Of a stretch of 24,898 nt of DNA, positions 1 through 9,786 are shown in pieces (positions within the stretch are counted from its first letter, which is position 1; each line of letters starts with the position of its first letter). Below the pieces are notes generated by a model. The model had not been told where the DNA came from. It saw only the letters and a program-made list of their open reading frames with translations, and did no database searches. Source of the DNA: Apostichopus parvimensis (Eukaryota; Echinodermata; Holothuroidea; Aspidochirotida; Stichopodidae); the NCBI GenBank assembly GCA_000934455.1, contig KN883666.1:48714-73611 (forward strand), written 5' to 3'. The position numbers were made by a program, and so were the translations under genes.

Positions 1-705
1 TATATAGTTATGAGTGACGGCAGTTATGTGTCACTTCATTATCTAAACACTCTATGTGCATTGAGGCGTACGTACCCAGCTAAATCTGCCAATAAAAGTA
101 AACAAACCCTACAAAGACTATAGAAGACAGATAAACACTGTCTACCGTCGTTCATCACTTAGAAGTGGAACTAGTCAATTGCAAGTATTCACATTTCATG
201 GAGCAGTTTCTATTATATTTGGAAACACACATTCATGATGTGGCTTGAACCCATCATTCATAATGTTACACAGCCAGGGGACCATAGAAGGGTGGGTTTC
301 AATTAACATTCATCAGAAATGTACATTTTTGCACGGGTTGCAACGAGAACATGTCCTCGTGTATAAAAGTCAGTCTTCTCTACAAGTCTTGCTTGTTTAG
401 AAGTCTTTATAGTCCTCTTTATCGTTACGCTCCTTCTGGTAGACAGGTGCATGCAGGCAATGACATGCACGTCTACTTTTATGTAAGAGTATAATGGTAA
501 GAAGGCATGACTCATAGCGAAAATCTTTTGGGGAAGAAAGTTTTAGAAATTGCTGTAATGTTTCAAACACTTTATACTTATATAGAATGTGACATTTCAC
601 TACATAATAGAACTTCTGGGCAAAATGTCATCGATGACGTATCATGACGACGCATAATTCATAACAGGTTCGTTTACAACACGAAGACCTAAAGTATATA
701 GGCCT
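1..705. other. Non-coding stretch, no gene seen
   Basis: AT-rich sequence with only short open frames on both strands. None shows splice-bounded coding character or a recognisable protein. A mixed CG-containing patch around 625-660 has partial CRE-like pieces (GATGACGTAT, ATGACGACGC), but nothing that defines a promoter. It could be intergenic or a 5' intron of the transporter gene whose exons start at 6477. Confidence 0.5.
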
Positions 706-707
706 AC

Positions 708-840
708 CCGCGGTCAGCGACGTAGCTAAGGCCTGATGATTGGGGGGGGGGGGGGGGGGTGTAGTGGCTGAAATTCCAACTGGATGGGTTTTGGAGCCAG
801 AAAATTCCGACTGCTGCCTTGTACCCCCCCCCCCCCCCCG
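708..840 (+). repeat. Dispersed G-run repeat, left copy of an inverted pair
   Basis: This copy begins with CCGCGGTCAGCGACGTAGCT. A run of 18 G (742-759) follows, then a 64-base AT/CG mixed segment containing AATTCCAACTG and AATTCCGACTG, then a run of 16 C (824-839). The CCGCGG-CAG-GACGT-GCTA head recurs in reverse orientation at 2325-2347, again next to G/C-rich sequence and AATTCC(A/G)ACTG motifs, so the two are copies of one family. No coding capacity is visible. The element type is unknown; a short non-autonomous DNA element is my guess. Confidence 0.6.
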
Positions 841-1027
841 CACTGATCGTCAACGATACGGTCAGTGTTAGTCAGACACCCCATCTTTCGCGACTGCACT
901 TTTGTTCCGAACTTTTTTCGATATATTTGTACCTTATGGAGCAAAGTTTTTGCTTATGTTGATGGCACTTTTAAACTTCCGTAGATTAGCATTGAGTGTT
1001 GTATACCATAGAGACAATGTATATCCC

Positions 1028-1160
1028 AACGAAGTAGCCAGGAATTCGAAAGGGGGAGCACTTTTTGCGATTGATATGGGGGAGGGGTCTAAGGGGGAGG
1101 GAGTGTCCCACTCCCCTTGAGATATTTTTGAACAATTGAAGGTCCTTAGATGCGATCTGG
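1028..1160 (+). repeat. Dispersed repeat fragment with GTAGCCAGG head
   Basis: GAAGTAGCCAGGAATTCGAA is followed by G-rich blocks at about 1051-1100 and then GTCCCACTCCCCTTGAG. The GTAGCCAGG + G-run head is the reverse complement of the CCTGGCTGCGTCCCTGG tail at 1874-1890, so it belongs to the same family or is the other end of one element of about 0.86 kb. Short frames crossing it on both strands look like chance products of the G-run. Confidence 0.45.
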
Positions 1161-1836
1161 TGCAATTTGTTGCCAGTTTCATCATTATCATATGATGATA
1201 TTATCAACAGATTTTGTTTCATGTTTGAATTCTTTTACATGTTCTTTTACATAATATATCAGAAAGACAAACATAGTGCTCTTTTACAATTTTTCCAGAA
1301 GAATGATTCTTGTTTATTGTCCAATGTCTGGACTTTAATACATTTGACGAACTTAACTGATGGACAATATAAACTTTCATATTTTGTAAGACAGCCAGAT
1401 TTGCAGTGGCCTAAAAAAATATCGTTATCGCCGTGTATTAGCAGTGTAATAATTATTTATAAGAAGTGCATATCACGTACGATTGCTAGCTTAGCTTCAT
1501 AACATGCTGTTCGTGCAACAACTTAGGAAGAATCATAGAAAGGATGAGAACGCACGTTGTCGTCGTCGTTGTGCATACGGTTCGTGACACTCCATCGAGT
1601 GAGGTTAGGTAGGCAATATGTATTTTATTACGCAGTGGCCAACTGAAATAGGCTATAGGCTAAATTTAGCTAATTGCATCTGCCAAACTAAGTAAGTAGT
1701 TGAATCAGTAGGCCTGAATGTTATTACGATTATTATCGAGTAAACGGAGCTGACGAGTATTCAAGATCAAAAGAGCACTGACAAAATACCATGCTAAAAA
1801 AACAACATTTTTTAAAAATATTTTTCGACACTCAAA
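1161..1836. other. Non-coding stretch between repeat ends
   Basis: A plus-strand open frame (about 1167-1502) crosses this AT-rich stretch. Its predicted product is rich in F, I, Y and S with no domain pattern, as expected for chance frames in AT-rich DNA. If 1028 and 1892 are the two ends of one element, this is its interior. Confidence 0.35.
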
Positions 1837-1892
1837 GGGGGGGGGAGCAGTCGCTCCCCTGCCCCCCCCCCCCCTGGCTGCGTCCCTGGTAT
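1837..1892 (-). repeat. Dispersed repeat end with G9/C13 hairpin
   Basis: A run of 9 G (1837-1845) and a run of 13 C (1862-1874) flank a small stem, GGGGAGC (1842-1848) pairing with GCTCCCC (1853-1859) around AGTC. The tail CCTGGCTGCGTCCCTGG (1873-1889) is the reverse complement of a GCAGCCAGG head like that at 1031. It is probably one terminus of a non-autonomous element. Confidence 0.5.
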
Positions 1893-1904
1893 ATCCTGAA
1901 CTTA

Positions 1905-2347
1905 CTTGAAGCTAGCGAACAGGGTCGACCCACCCAATAGCAAAATTAATACATAAATTATCCGAATTGAAGCTGGCGAACGTTGTATTTTTTTTTAAAG
2001 TATTCAAAATCATACGAAGTTTTGTATGGTGGAGTATAAGGATCGCGAGATACAATTTCTCAGTGTGACGAGGAAAACGTGGTAAATATGACTGTTTAAA
2101 GGTCAATTTTGATCGAAAATTTTATGTCACTCACAAATTACAAGAACATATGAAAATAAGAGTGCGACAGTCAGAAAAATTAGAGTGCGACAGTCGGAAA
2201 TTCCGAATTGAAGCTGGCGACAGTTGGAAATTCCGACAGTCGGAAATTCCGACTGTCGCACTCAAATTTTCCAACTATCGTCATTTTTACCAAGATTGGG
2301 GGTGAGACACCCCCCACACCCCCCTCTAGCGACGTCCCTGCCCGCGG
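1905..2347 (-). repeat. Repeat cluster with fold-back and inverted CCGCGG copy
   Basis: Several short units recur. TCCGAATTGAAGCTGGCGA occurs at 1961-1979 and 2202-2220, with a relative, TTGAAGCTAGCGAAC, at 1906-1920. GAGTGCGACAGTC(A/G)GAAA occurs near 2160 and 2183, and its reverse complement TTCCGACTGTCGCACTC lies at about 2246-2263, giving a fold-back. The right end (2325-2347) reads CTAGCGACGTCCCTGCCCGCGG, the inverted counterpart of 708-731. Open frames through this block read the same repeat in different phases and are not genes. Confidence 0.55.
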
Positions 2348-4640
2348 TATCTATACAAGACAATCACATGTTAACTTACCTAACTTCAGCTTGGCACATC
2401 TTTCCATGGTATTCACAAACACACCCGAGTCAATTCAATATGGTCACTACCTCATGTGTTCAAATTTAGTTTAAGCATATACATTTTCGGCATTTATTTG
2501 GTTTTCCTTCGGAATCTGTTTCTGTTGATCCAGTGTTGAACCTATACACGTATCCTATCGTATGGGAGAAACGATTTGGGCGCCATACTTGAACACGTGG
2601 GTTCTATATATTAATAAGTGTTGATGAAGAATCTCAAAAGTTTCGTTTGATAGGCGTTCATCCTTGATTCTCGTTAAGCTCTCCAAAAGATGCGATTTTA
2701 GACCGAATTTCCACAGTTTCAATTTATATACGTCCACGGATATGATGATATGGCATGTATTTATATATAGGTATATATACACACTGTCAATTACATCCTC
2801 AGAGATCCGTATAGATTAGAAAAACACAGGTAGGCCTAGGCATAATTTGCCTTTATCTAGCAGAATATGATTTAACTACTGGTCCCTGGTCTCTTAATGT
2901 CTGCATTAGAGCCACACACAAAGAGAGAGGGATATGTCATTCTTTAACTAATGCCATGGATATAGGGACCAAGTTTAAGGATAAACTGATTCTCGGCTAG
3001 TAATCTTTTGTTATGGTCTTTAAGTTACCTACGATTCAAATCGAATTTGAGACTGTCAATGCTATGCAGTGGCAGATTAAATTGATCGCTTACTGGATAG
3101 CCAGTTTTGTTATGACGAATACTTTTTAAGAAAAAGTCGCCCAGGAAAGAACCTGCGCACGAAAACCAAACTACCGAACGACTGATCCGCTCTCATCCCC
3201 AGTGCCCTTGCATCGGGACTGTGACTGTGTGATCATCGTCGGGTGTGCATCACAATTCCACTCGAAAGGGAACAGATACTACACATGATCTAAGCCAAAA
3301 GGCTTTAATGGTTATTGAAGCAAGTACGACGATAGTAATAGGAAAGGTACGTCCAATGCATTGTAGATTAGTTACAAGCCTATAGGGAACATCTGTATTA
3401 TACCTTCAGATCCAGACATTGCTTCGCGCATTCCGTCTGTTCTTATTCTATGGTCGACTTAGTCCTGCATAACAAACACTTTAAGCGTGCACATAACGGG
3501 CAGACAATAGGAGACAGTTAAAGTTAATATAAGTCATCAAGCTAAGCTGTGTCGAATGGCTGACAAGGATGACGTCATAGTACCGTCCAACCTGAATAAA
3601 ATACCTGTCATGACGTTACCGTATCTTACCCGGTAATGCAAGAAACAATCAACACTGTAAAGTAGACTATATCTTAGTAACATCACTCAGTAACCTGGGG
3701 GTGGGCAAGGGGGCGGGGCGGAGAGGTGTCAAGGTATCAAGTTTTTCTGGGGAGTCGCAGCCTTTCGCCAATAAAATTCATCCGCCTACAGCCCATCCAT
3801 AAAGGTTCATGTACCTACCAATTTTGTCGAGGGAAGGTTGGACAAATAATATATATGCACAGATGCACTTCACTGTTCTCCCATCAGGAGACGCACCATA
3901 CTAAGATAACAGGAAAAAAAACATGACCGGAGTGATATATACGGTGGCCGAGAATGGACATCAAGGATCAAGTTGCTCCAGGTTTTCTATCTGGGCCACT
4001 GTAAAATGTACGGCTTATTAGATAACAATACTATTGAACGAAAATACACGTATAAAACATTATAGCAGCAAAATATTGAAACCATATACTGTGGGTTATA
4101 TGTGTCAAAAACATTTATACAATTCGAGAAAGGACAGAAATATAGAGAGCAAAAAATACCTAGAAAGGGATTAAAATAACACACATTGAGGATTACTATG
4201 ACAGTCATAATGAGCAAGATTAAGTTTGCCATTAATTCCTGAACATAACTCACATACATTTTGAATAAATATGATTAGACTGATGAAGAAATGCATGCTG
4301 CCATATATGAATTTACATATTTCTTATTTTACTTGTGTTCAAGCCTGTATATATAGCTTATGTCGCGATGGAAAAGGGTTTTTAACGTCGTATTACAGTA
4401 TAGTTCAAAACTCAGTGTACAAAATGTTACGTTTTCGCGGGATTTCATCTGAATATAGTATCGTGTCGGAAATGTCAGAAATTTATGTAAAAATTTTTAA
4501 TTGCCGAGTACATTGTTGAGGATTACTCTTGAGACCTCTTCACGAAACTTGTACACAAATCTCTTTATTAACGAATCACGCTCTTTTCATACTGTCAGAT
4601 TCATTAAAAAGTCTCTCCAGTGCGTCAAAACAAGTCTTCT
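2348..4640. other. Non-coding stretch, no gene supported
   Basis: AT-rich, with short frames on both strands (for example minus 2555-2782 and 3987-4259, plus 3726-3926) whose products lack any domain or splice context. A short ATG frame at 3556-3633, followed by a possible GTAATG donor, is treated under rejected items. One perfect TGACGTCA is listed separately. Confidence 0.5.
3570..3577. promoter_or_regulatory. Perfect CRE palindrome TGACGTCA
   Basis: Full 8-bp cAMP-response-element palindrome, the binding consensus of CREB/ATF bZIP factors. It lies 2.9 kb upstream of the first identified transporter exon and is one of three identical sites in 2.6 kb. Function is inferred only from the motif. 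Confidence 0.35.
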
Positions 4641-4650
4641 TTTTCTTTAA

Positions 4651-4690
4651 ATATTATTATTTCTATTATTATTATTACTACTACTTTTAT
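4651..4690. repeat. Imperfect (TAT)n triplet microsatellite
   Basis: The sequence runs ATTATTATTTCTATTATTATTATTAC then ACTACTACT, an interrupted triplet repeat. It creates a Y-rich artefactual frame on the plus strand. Confidence 0.7.
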
Positions 4691-6160
4691 CAAATTATTA
4701 GTGATTTCGATCTGAGTGGGTTTCCAGTTACGTTGAAATTTATTACTAACAGAAACCAAAAACCAACGATTTGTAAGTTGTTAGTTATGTTGTTAAGTCT
4801 CTGTTATGAATAATCAGTAAAATTACGTGAGAAGTTAGGTATATTAGCTTAGACATCCGTCGTAACGCCAATCACTGTATAGTGTGTGGATGTTCACGTC
4901 GCTGTGTGTATCTGTTTGTGTGCGCGTGTATTGTGTATGTGTGTGGACATCAATATAGCCTAACCAGTTAAAGACAATAGATTTAATGTAAGAAAGAGCA
5001 ACATATAAATCATTAATTCATGAAGTAAATTCAAGCATCATGTTTACTTAAGTATGTCATAACGATGGTTGCGACGAAAGCCCCACCCCCCCCTCCCCCT
5101 TCAGATCTACAATCTGCAGGTGGTATTCCTCGTAATCATGAGAGCCTGTTACACATCGCAAGTTAGAGATGTCAAACCTACCAAGAAAACGGGCTCTTAA
5201 GTTTCCGTTCCCATATTTTACCAAACAGACCTGTACGTATTTTCTTCCATTTACATATATGTCCTAACTTATGCGTCATATGACGTCAGAGTTTGCGCCC
5301 GTTTGCCCGCAACAACAATTAAGTCGCCACAAATTGGATGAGAACGGTCCCTCCTATACTACTAACCCCTCCCCCCCCCCACCATATACCCCTCAACCCC
5401 GATCCAGTTCAAACCATACTTGGCTCCCGGCACCGACTACTCGTGTTGCGCTCTTATAGGTATTTTTATCATCAATTAGGCCTATGACGATGGTGATATA
5501 GTTTGATCTACTCTCCCTTCGTCGTTAATATCATGTATTACGTGTGCATATATCAAAAGATATGGTTGATAAATATATCACGTGACACACATGTGACATT
5601 CACACTTCCTCACAGCTCTATAATTTACTCCAAGCGAACTTTTTTACAAAATTTACAGGTTGTAAATATATATGCCCTCGCCCCATTTATCTCATCAAAT
5701 TCAAAACAACTCTCTTTCTCTGACAGAGTTAAAATCTTCCTTTTAGTGTCAAACTTAACCTTTTTTTTTAAGTTGCGACTTATATATTCAATTGGAATAG
5801 ACACTTATAGCGTAGGGAATTCAATCTTGAGACATTGAGGAGAGGTCTATAGAAGGAAACTTGGCCATTCAGATAAATATTTGTCCTCAGTTTAGTTGTT
5901 TTTTCCCCTTAGTCCTTTCTTGTCATCTGCTTATAACATTGACTTGTCAAAACAAAGAGGATAACATAACCTTTACAGCTGTTTATTCAGTTGGATCCCC
6001 ATTCGTTAAAAAATATATTGAAATAGGCACAAACATTGAGAAATGTTTGCAACCCTTTGTGATTATATCCACGTGTTTAGTACCAAATGAATAATAATTA
6101 ACGAGTAATTTATTCATGGTCGTTTAATTCGGTTTCAGTAAGTCTTCTTTCCTTAATGAT
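4691..6160. other. Non-coding stretch with GT-rich patch and C-runs
   Basis: A GT-rich imperfect stretch lies at about 4885-4945, and C-rich runs lie at about 5083-5100 and 5369-5380. An ATG frame at 5271-5459 has a polar start but runs into poly-C and shows no convincing phase-1 donor. Other frames (5503-5838, 5861-6094) are AT-rich and featureless. The missing N-terminal exon of the transporter could lie here or farther left, but I cannot point to it. Confidence 0.45.
5281..5288. promoter_or_regulatory. Perfect CRE palindrome TGACGTCA
   Basis: Second of three identical CREB/ATF-type palindromes on the 5' side of the transporter exons, 1.2 kb before the first identified exon. No TATA element or start site is recognisable next to it. 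Confidence 0.35.
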
Positions 6161-6166
6161 AGTCGT

Positions 6167-6191
6167 ATTTGCATATTCATGACTGACGTCA
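6167..6191. promoter_or_regulatory. Octamer ATTTGCAT plus CRE TGACGTCA
   Basis: A perfect POU-factor octamer ATTTGCAT (6167-6174) lies ten bases before a perfect CRE palindrome (6184-6191), with a second TGACGT half-site at about 6197-6202 and an AT-rich TTATTTAAAG at about 6205-6215. The cluster is 290 bp upstream of the first identified transporter exon. That exon opens with a splice acceptor, so this would be an intronic enhancer or a promoter for an unseen first exon. The motifs are seen; the role is inferred. Confidence 0.4.
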
Positions 6192-6476
6192 TTTGACTGA
6201 CGTTAAGCATTATTTAAAGTCGGCGTTGTTCTCAAATGACCCTTGACATTGTACATCATTATACTCTACTTAAATACAGAGGCGTCGTGACCCAAAGATA
6301 ACTTCATCAAGCCCTTTCTTGCACTCTTCCCCAATTGGCCCTCCTCCTGAGCAGCCCCCCCCCCCCTACTCTCCGTCTCATCAGGCCTGATTCATTGAGT
6401 TAACGAAAAAGCTTAGTAACTAAGGGAAATATATTGGACGCTATTAATCTAAATGTAAATCTTATTTTCTGTACAG

Positions 6477-6634
6477 ATAATGGTACGAGCAGCGCCTGGC
6501 AGGCTGGTTGGAATGTTGGTAACTGCATGCAAGGCATAGGCATCCTTAGCCTACCGTACACCGTCAAGGAAGGAGGAACGGCTGCACTGGTTACCATGGC
6601 AGTAGTCCTTCTTATAGGAAACTACACGTCAAAG
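6477..6634 (+). CDS. SLC32A1-like: VIAAT/VGAT-like transporter (SLC32 family), exon with TM1-TM2
   Basis: This internal coding exon has acceptor TTTTCTGTACAG and donor AAG|GTATAT. Its first two bases finish a codon begun upstream (phase-1 intron); it then gives 52 codons and ends in phase 0. The product contains AWQAGWNVGNCMQGIGILSL, then PY and GG, the signature of the first membrane helix of vesicular inhibitory amino acid transporters, followed by a second helix (about residues 33-49) ending GNYTSK. The next exon at 8299 continues in frame with ILVRCMYEE, matching the VGAT arrangement at the end of TM2. The family loads GABA or glycine into synaptic vesicles using the proton gradient. The cytosolic N-terminal exon is missing from my reading. 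Family assignment is firm; the ligand is not known. Confidence 0.9.
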
Positions 6635-8298
6635 GTATATACGAATAGTTTACGAAACAATATAATTGGAAAGCGAAAATCATTGTGGCCGCTCTAGTTC
6701 CTATAGTAATGTTCACAAATGTTTGTTCCAACGTTTTTCTAAAATGATGCAAATATTGAATACTGTTTGATTTTCTGGCAAATTTGGGTTGGGGTACCTA
6801 CCTGCCATCGAATCTAAAGCACTCCTTCCCACACATAATGAAACAATGCGCTGACATGTGTGTGTGTCTGTGTGCTACAGAGGGGGGGGGGGTAGGAGGA
6901 GTTAGGATGGTTTGGGCATATATCATTTCAATGAATCTCACTTGTTATCAATTTTATATAAAACATTATTATCAGATGCACAAAGTAAGGCTTCATTACT
7001 TTCTTTAAAGCACCGCTTTTGTCACGTAACGTTCGACCCCCCCCCCCCCCCCCCCCCACCCCCCCCCCCCCCCCCCCCCTCCCCACAATCCCCCCGCGAA
7101 AACAAGAGCAATACATATTGTCTTCGTAATGTTTCACACTGAGCATATAAAATATATATTACTTTGAAAGTCGAAAGCTCGATTTCGTTTTAAGCCATTA
7201 TGTGTACACCTAACAATTACGTTTTGATTTTAGGATGCCATAGGCGGAAGCCTTGTACTATAACATCTACTCGTTACATATATGAACGTGTGTTTTTGCT
7301 TGCAATTATAGCATATTAGCTTTATGTATGGTAAAATAACACAATATGAAAGCATGGTCTTTGAATTGTTTTCGGGAGGATATTGAGGCCCCATTAGTCT
7401 TTAAATTTGGGGACACCTCAGGTTGATTTCTGTTTGAATTTTAATCACCTAAGTTAGGGGTAAAAACCTTCAAGTCAAAGATAAACGTTAGATTCTGTTC
7501 GTTCGAAGTGCTGAAGTTAGTGCCATAAGTCCTCTATCGTGTGCTCCCATGCGATTCTCGAAACCTACGTTTTTTCGCGCCGCAGACGACAGAAAGGTCA
7601 CACCTGATTGGTTAACTACGATTGACGGCCAATCGATAGTCATATTACTTCGCGCCTTAGGGTTGGTTTTAATGATGACCGTTAACCTGTATGAAGAAAA
7701 ATTAAATAACAGTGAAAGAAGACAAAAATTAACATGGCCTCATGGAATAAGTCTATTGTCACCTGACAAACAGGTTTTGAATTAAAAAAAAAACAAAAAA
7801 AAAACTTAGAAGTTATTTGTTATCAGTTCTTCAATTGACAATATGTTTTTATGAGACTATACGTCAAATAATGAGCTGAGACTTGTGGAAATTGTGACGG
7901 CATATATGTATAGCCAGGAACATATAATATTATAGGACCCACCTAGCCCATCGGATGCTATTCGGAATTTTCACACAATGTCATTAGAGGTTGGGAAATA
8001 AGGGAAGGGTGGGAAAAACGAGGGAAGATGCATTCATTATGTGGCGCATTGCCTTATAGCGAACATTATGATCTGCAGGGTTTTCATGTGTTTTTAGTGA
8101 CCAGCTAGTTGAATGATGGTACAATATGGAATTCTACCTATAGTAGCCACCGCGGACCACCCGGCCCCTTCCATGCCACCGCTCGTCGACTATACATCTT
8201 AAATGCCTTTTGGCCAAATGCTTGTAATCTAAGCACAGCAATTTGTTTTAAGGTAACAATATCCCCTTCATAACGTTACGATAACTTTTTTATTACAG
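6635..8298 (+). other. Intron of the SLC32-like gene
   Basis: Bounded by donor GTATAT at 6635 and acceptor TTTTTTATTACAG ending at 8298, both phase 0. It contains a run of 11 G (6882-6892), the C21-A-C21 tract (7037-7079) and an A-rich stretch near 7783-7804. No additional exon is needed, because the flanking coding sequences join without gap in the family alignment. Open frames within it (such as 7549-7785) show no family resemblance. Confidence 0.8.
7037..7079 (+). repeat. C21-A-C21 homopolymer tract
   Basis: Twenty-one C, one A, twenty-one C, inside the transporter intron. The opposite strand can form G-quadruplexes and this strand i-motifs. Tracts like this are prone to length errors in sequencing, so the true length is uncertain. 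It generates poly-proline and poly-glycine frames that are artefacts. Confidence 0.85.
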
Positions 8299-9387
8299 AT
8301 CCTTGTACGATGCATGTACGAAGAGAAGATAGAAAACGCCGAGGAAGATCAGTCATCGCGCATCGTCAAACATAAAGTGCGCAAAACCTATGCAGATATA
8401 GCCGATGCGTGTTTTACAGGTGGCAGCAAAGTGCTCAACATAATGCAACTGATCGACATCGTTGCTGTGGCAACACTCTATCTAGAATTAGCGGGACATT
8501 TACTAGTGGACACTTTTCCATTTCTCAAAATTTCCACTCTAGCATGGACGATCATTTGCGCCTTGTTGCTTCTACCGACTGTATTCTTCAAGACACTGAC
8601 AAATATCTCTTGGTTGAGTCTCGTCGCCATTTTCTCTTTGATCCTCATGTTTTCTAGTGTCGTCTGGTACAGTCTAGACAACACCATACGTTGGGATTTG
8701 TCATCCATGCCAGGCTTCCGGTTGGACTCATACTCACTGAGCTCATCTATCATTCTTTTCAATTTTGGATGTCAATTTTTGGTGCCAAGCGTAGAGCAAA
8801 GTCTTAAAGATAAATCCCGATTTGACCCGATGGTAAATTGGACCTATTTAATAACCGGCGTATTAAATTTATCGTACGCATTTTTCGCATTTCTCACGTT
8901 CGGTGAGGATACGCGCGAGTTCATAACGTACAATATGCCCCTTGGTCTCTTACAAGCGAGCGTCAGTTTAATGTTTGTCATAAAATCTTTACTCTCGTAT
9001 CCCTTAATGATTTTTCTCATCGTCAATACAGTAGATGCCTTAGGCCTTTCCTACATCCCGAACTGTTTTGGACAGCGAGATGGTGAATCCCCTTCGAAAT
9101 GGGCGTACATATTCAGAATTTTACTCGTTATGTTTACCCTTCTATTAGCAGTTGTGGTACCTCACTTTACTCTATTAATGGGATTTACAGGTAGTTTAAC
9201 AGCTCCTTGGCTTGACTTTATATTCCCGTGTCTGTTTCATCTGAAGCTTCGCAAGGACAGACTAAGTTACTGGACAATAGCGATTAACTGGGGTGTAATC
9301 TTCGTAGGGGTTATAGGTGGTGTCGTTGGATTAGTGTATTCAACCGTCCAACTCGTGCAAGCAATATGGATCGATTTGATTTCCTAA
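8299..9387 (+). CDS. SLC32A1-like: VIAAT/VGAT-like transporter (SLC32 family), terminal exon with TM3-TM11
   Basis: A single exon of 362 codons plus stop TAA (9385-9387), entered in phase 0 after acceptor TTTTTTATTACAG. It completes the amino acid/auxin permease fold. Helices can be placed near VLNIMQLIDIVAVATLYLEL, LAWTIICALLLLPTVFF, SWLSLVAIFSLILMFSSVVW, IILFNFGCQFLVPSVE, WTYLITGVLNLSYAFFAFLT, QASVSLMFVIKSLLSYPLMI, FRILLVMFTLLLAVVVPHFT, and a last pair ending GVIFVGVIGGVVGLVY. Family landmarks include the YADIADAC stretch, QFLVPSVE, MVNWTYL, SLLSYPL and PHFTLLMGFTGSLTAP. Length and helix order match vertebrate VGAT, but by eye identity is only around 40-45%, low for a true VGAT orthologue, so a divergent paralogue is likely. 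The protein should sit in a vesicle membrane; its substrate is unknown. Confidence 0.93.
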   Translation: MLVRCMYEEKIENAEEDQSSRIVKHKVRKTYADIADACFTGGSKVLNIMQLIDIVAVATLYLELAGHLLVDTFPFLKISTLAWTIICALLLLPTVFFKTLTNISWLSLVAIFSLILMFSSVVWYSLDNTIRWDLSSMPGFRLDSYSLSSSIILFNFGCQFLVPSVEQSLKDKSRFDPMVNWTYLITGVLNLSYAFFAFLTFGEDTREFITYNMPLGLLQASVSLMFVIKSLLSYPLMIFLIVNTVDALGLSYIPNCFGQRDGESPSKWAYIFRILLVMFTLLLAVVVPHFTLLMGFTGSLTAPWLDFIFPCLFHLKLRKDRLSYWTIAINWGVIFVGVIGGVVGLVYSTVQLVQAIWIDLIS

Positions 9388-9786
9388 CTATAACTAAGGA
9401 TTTATTTTCGTAAATTTAAAAAAGTTTCCATCTCACATTATTTGATACAAATGTATACCTAAATGCAATGTTGTTCTAAGGTTACCAAGGGAATATTGTT
9501 ATCTGATATGTGATGGTTATGTTTGTGTTAGTCTAACTTGATAATACTCGGAAATTCCCGGAGACGGAAAGGAGATATTAACAGTAGAAATTGGTTTTGT
9601 CTGTTTTAGAAATGTTTGTATATGCTTAACGGTTAAGTACACATAATCTGAGGGCAAAGGGGCTCGACCATATTTGTAGCCAGATCGTTCGCACATGAAA
9701 CTTCCATGAAGTCCATAAAACACCTAAGTATCACAGTAAGGCTTACTTGTAATTGATTTGATATGAAGATGAGAACGCTCTTCCTC

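Noticed and set aside
628..944. Glycine/proline-rich frames around the G18 and C16 runs
   Set aside because: Frames exist only because homopolymers lack stops; they coincide with a dispersed repeat.
2208..2474. Two overlapping plus-strand frames with similar N-termini
   Set aside because: They read the same short repeat unit in two phases, explained by the nucleotide repeat rather than by gene duplication.
3556..3632. ATG frame MADKDDVIVPSNLNKIPVMT... as the first exon of the SLC32-like gene
   Set aside because: The only nearby donor-like site (GTAATG at 3633) leaves phase 2, whereas the acceptor at 6477 needs phase 1, and there is no resemblance to a VGAT tail. An extra exon would be required.
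5271..5459. ATG frame starting MRHMTSEFAPVCPQQQLSRH as an N-terminal exon
   Set aside because: It has a polar, plausible start but runs into poly-C; the phase-1 GT sites (GTCCCT, GTGTTG) are poor donors.
6928..7146. Poly-proline/poly-glycine proteins on both strands
   Set aside because: Translation of the C21-A-C21 tract; intronic and purely compositional.
8409..9026. Other-frame and antisense open frames within the transporter exon
   Set aside because: Shadows of the long SLC32-like coding frame.
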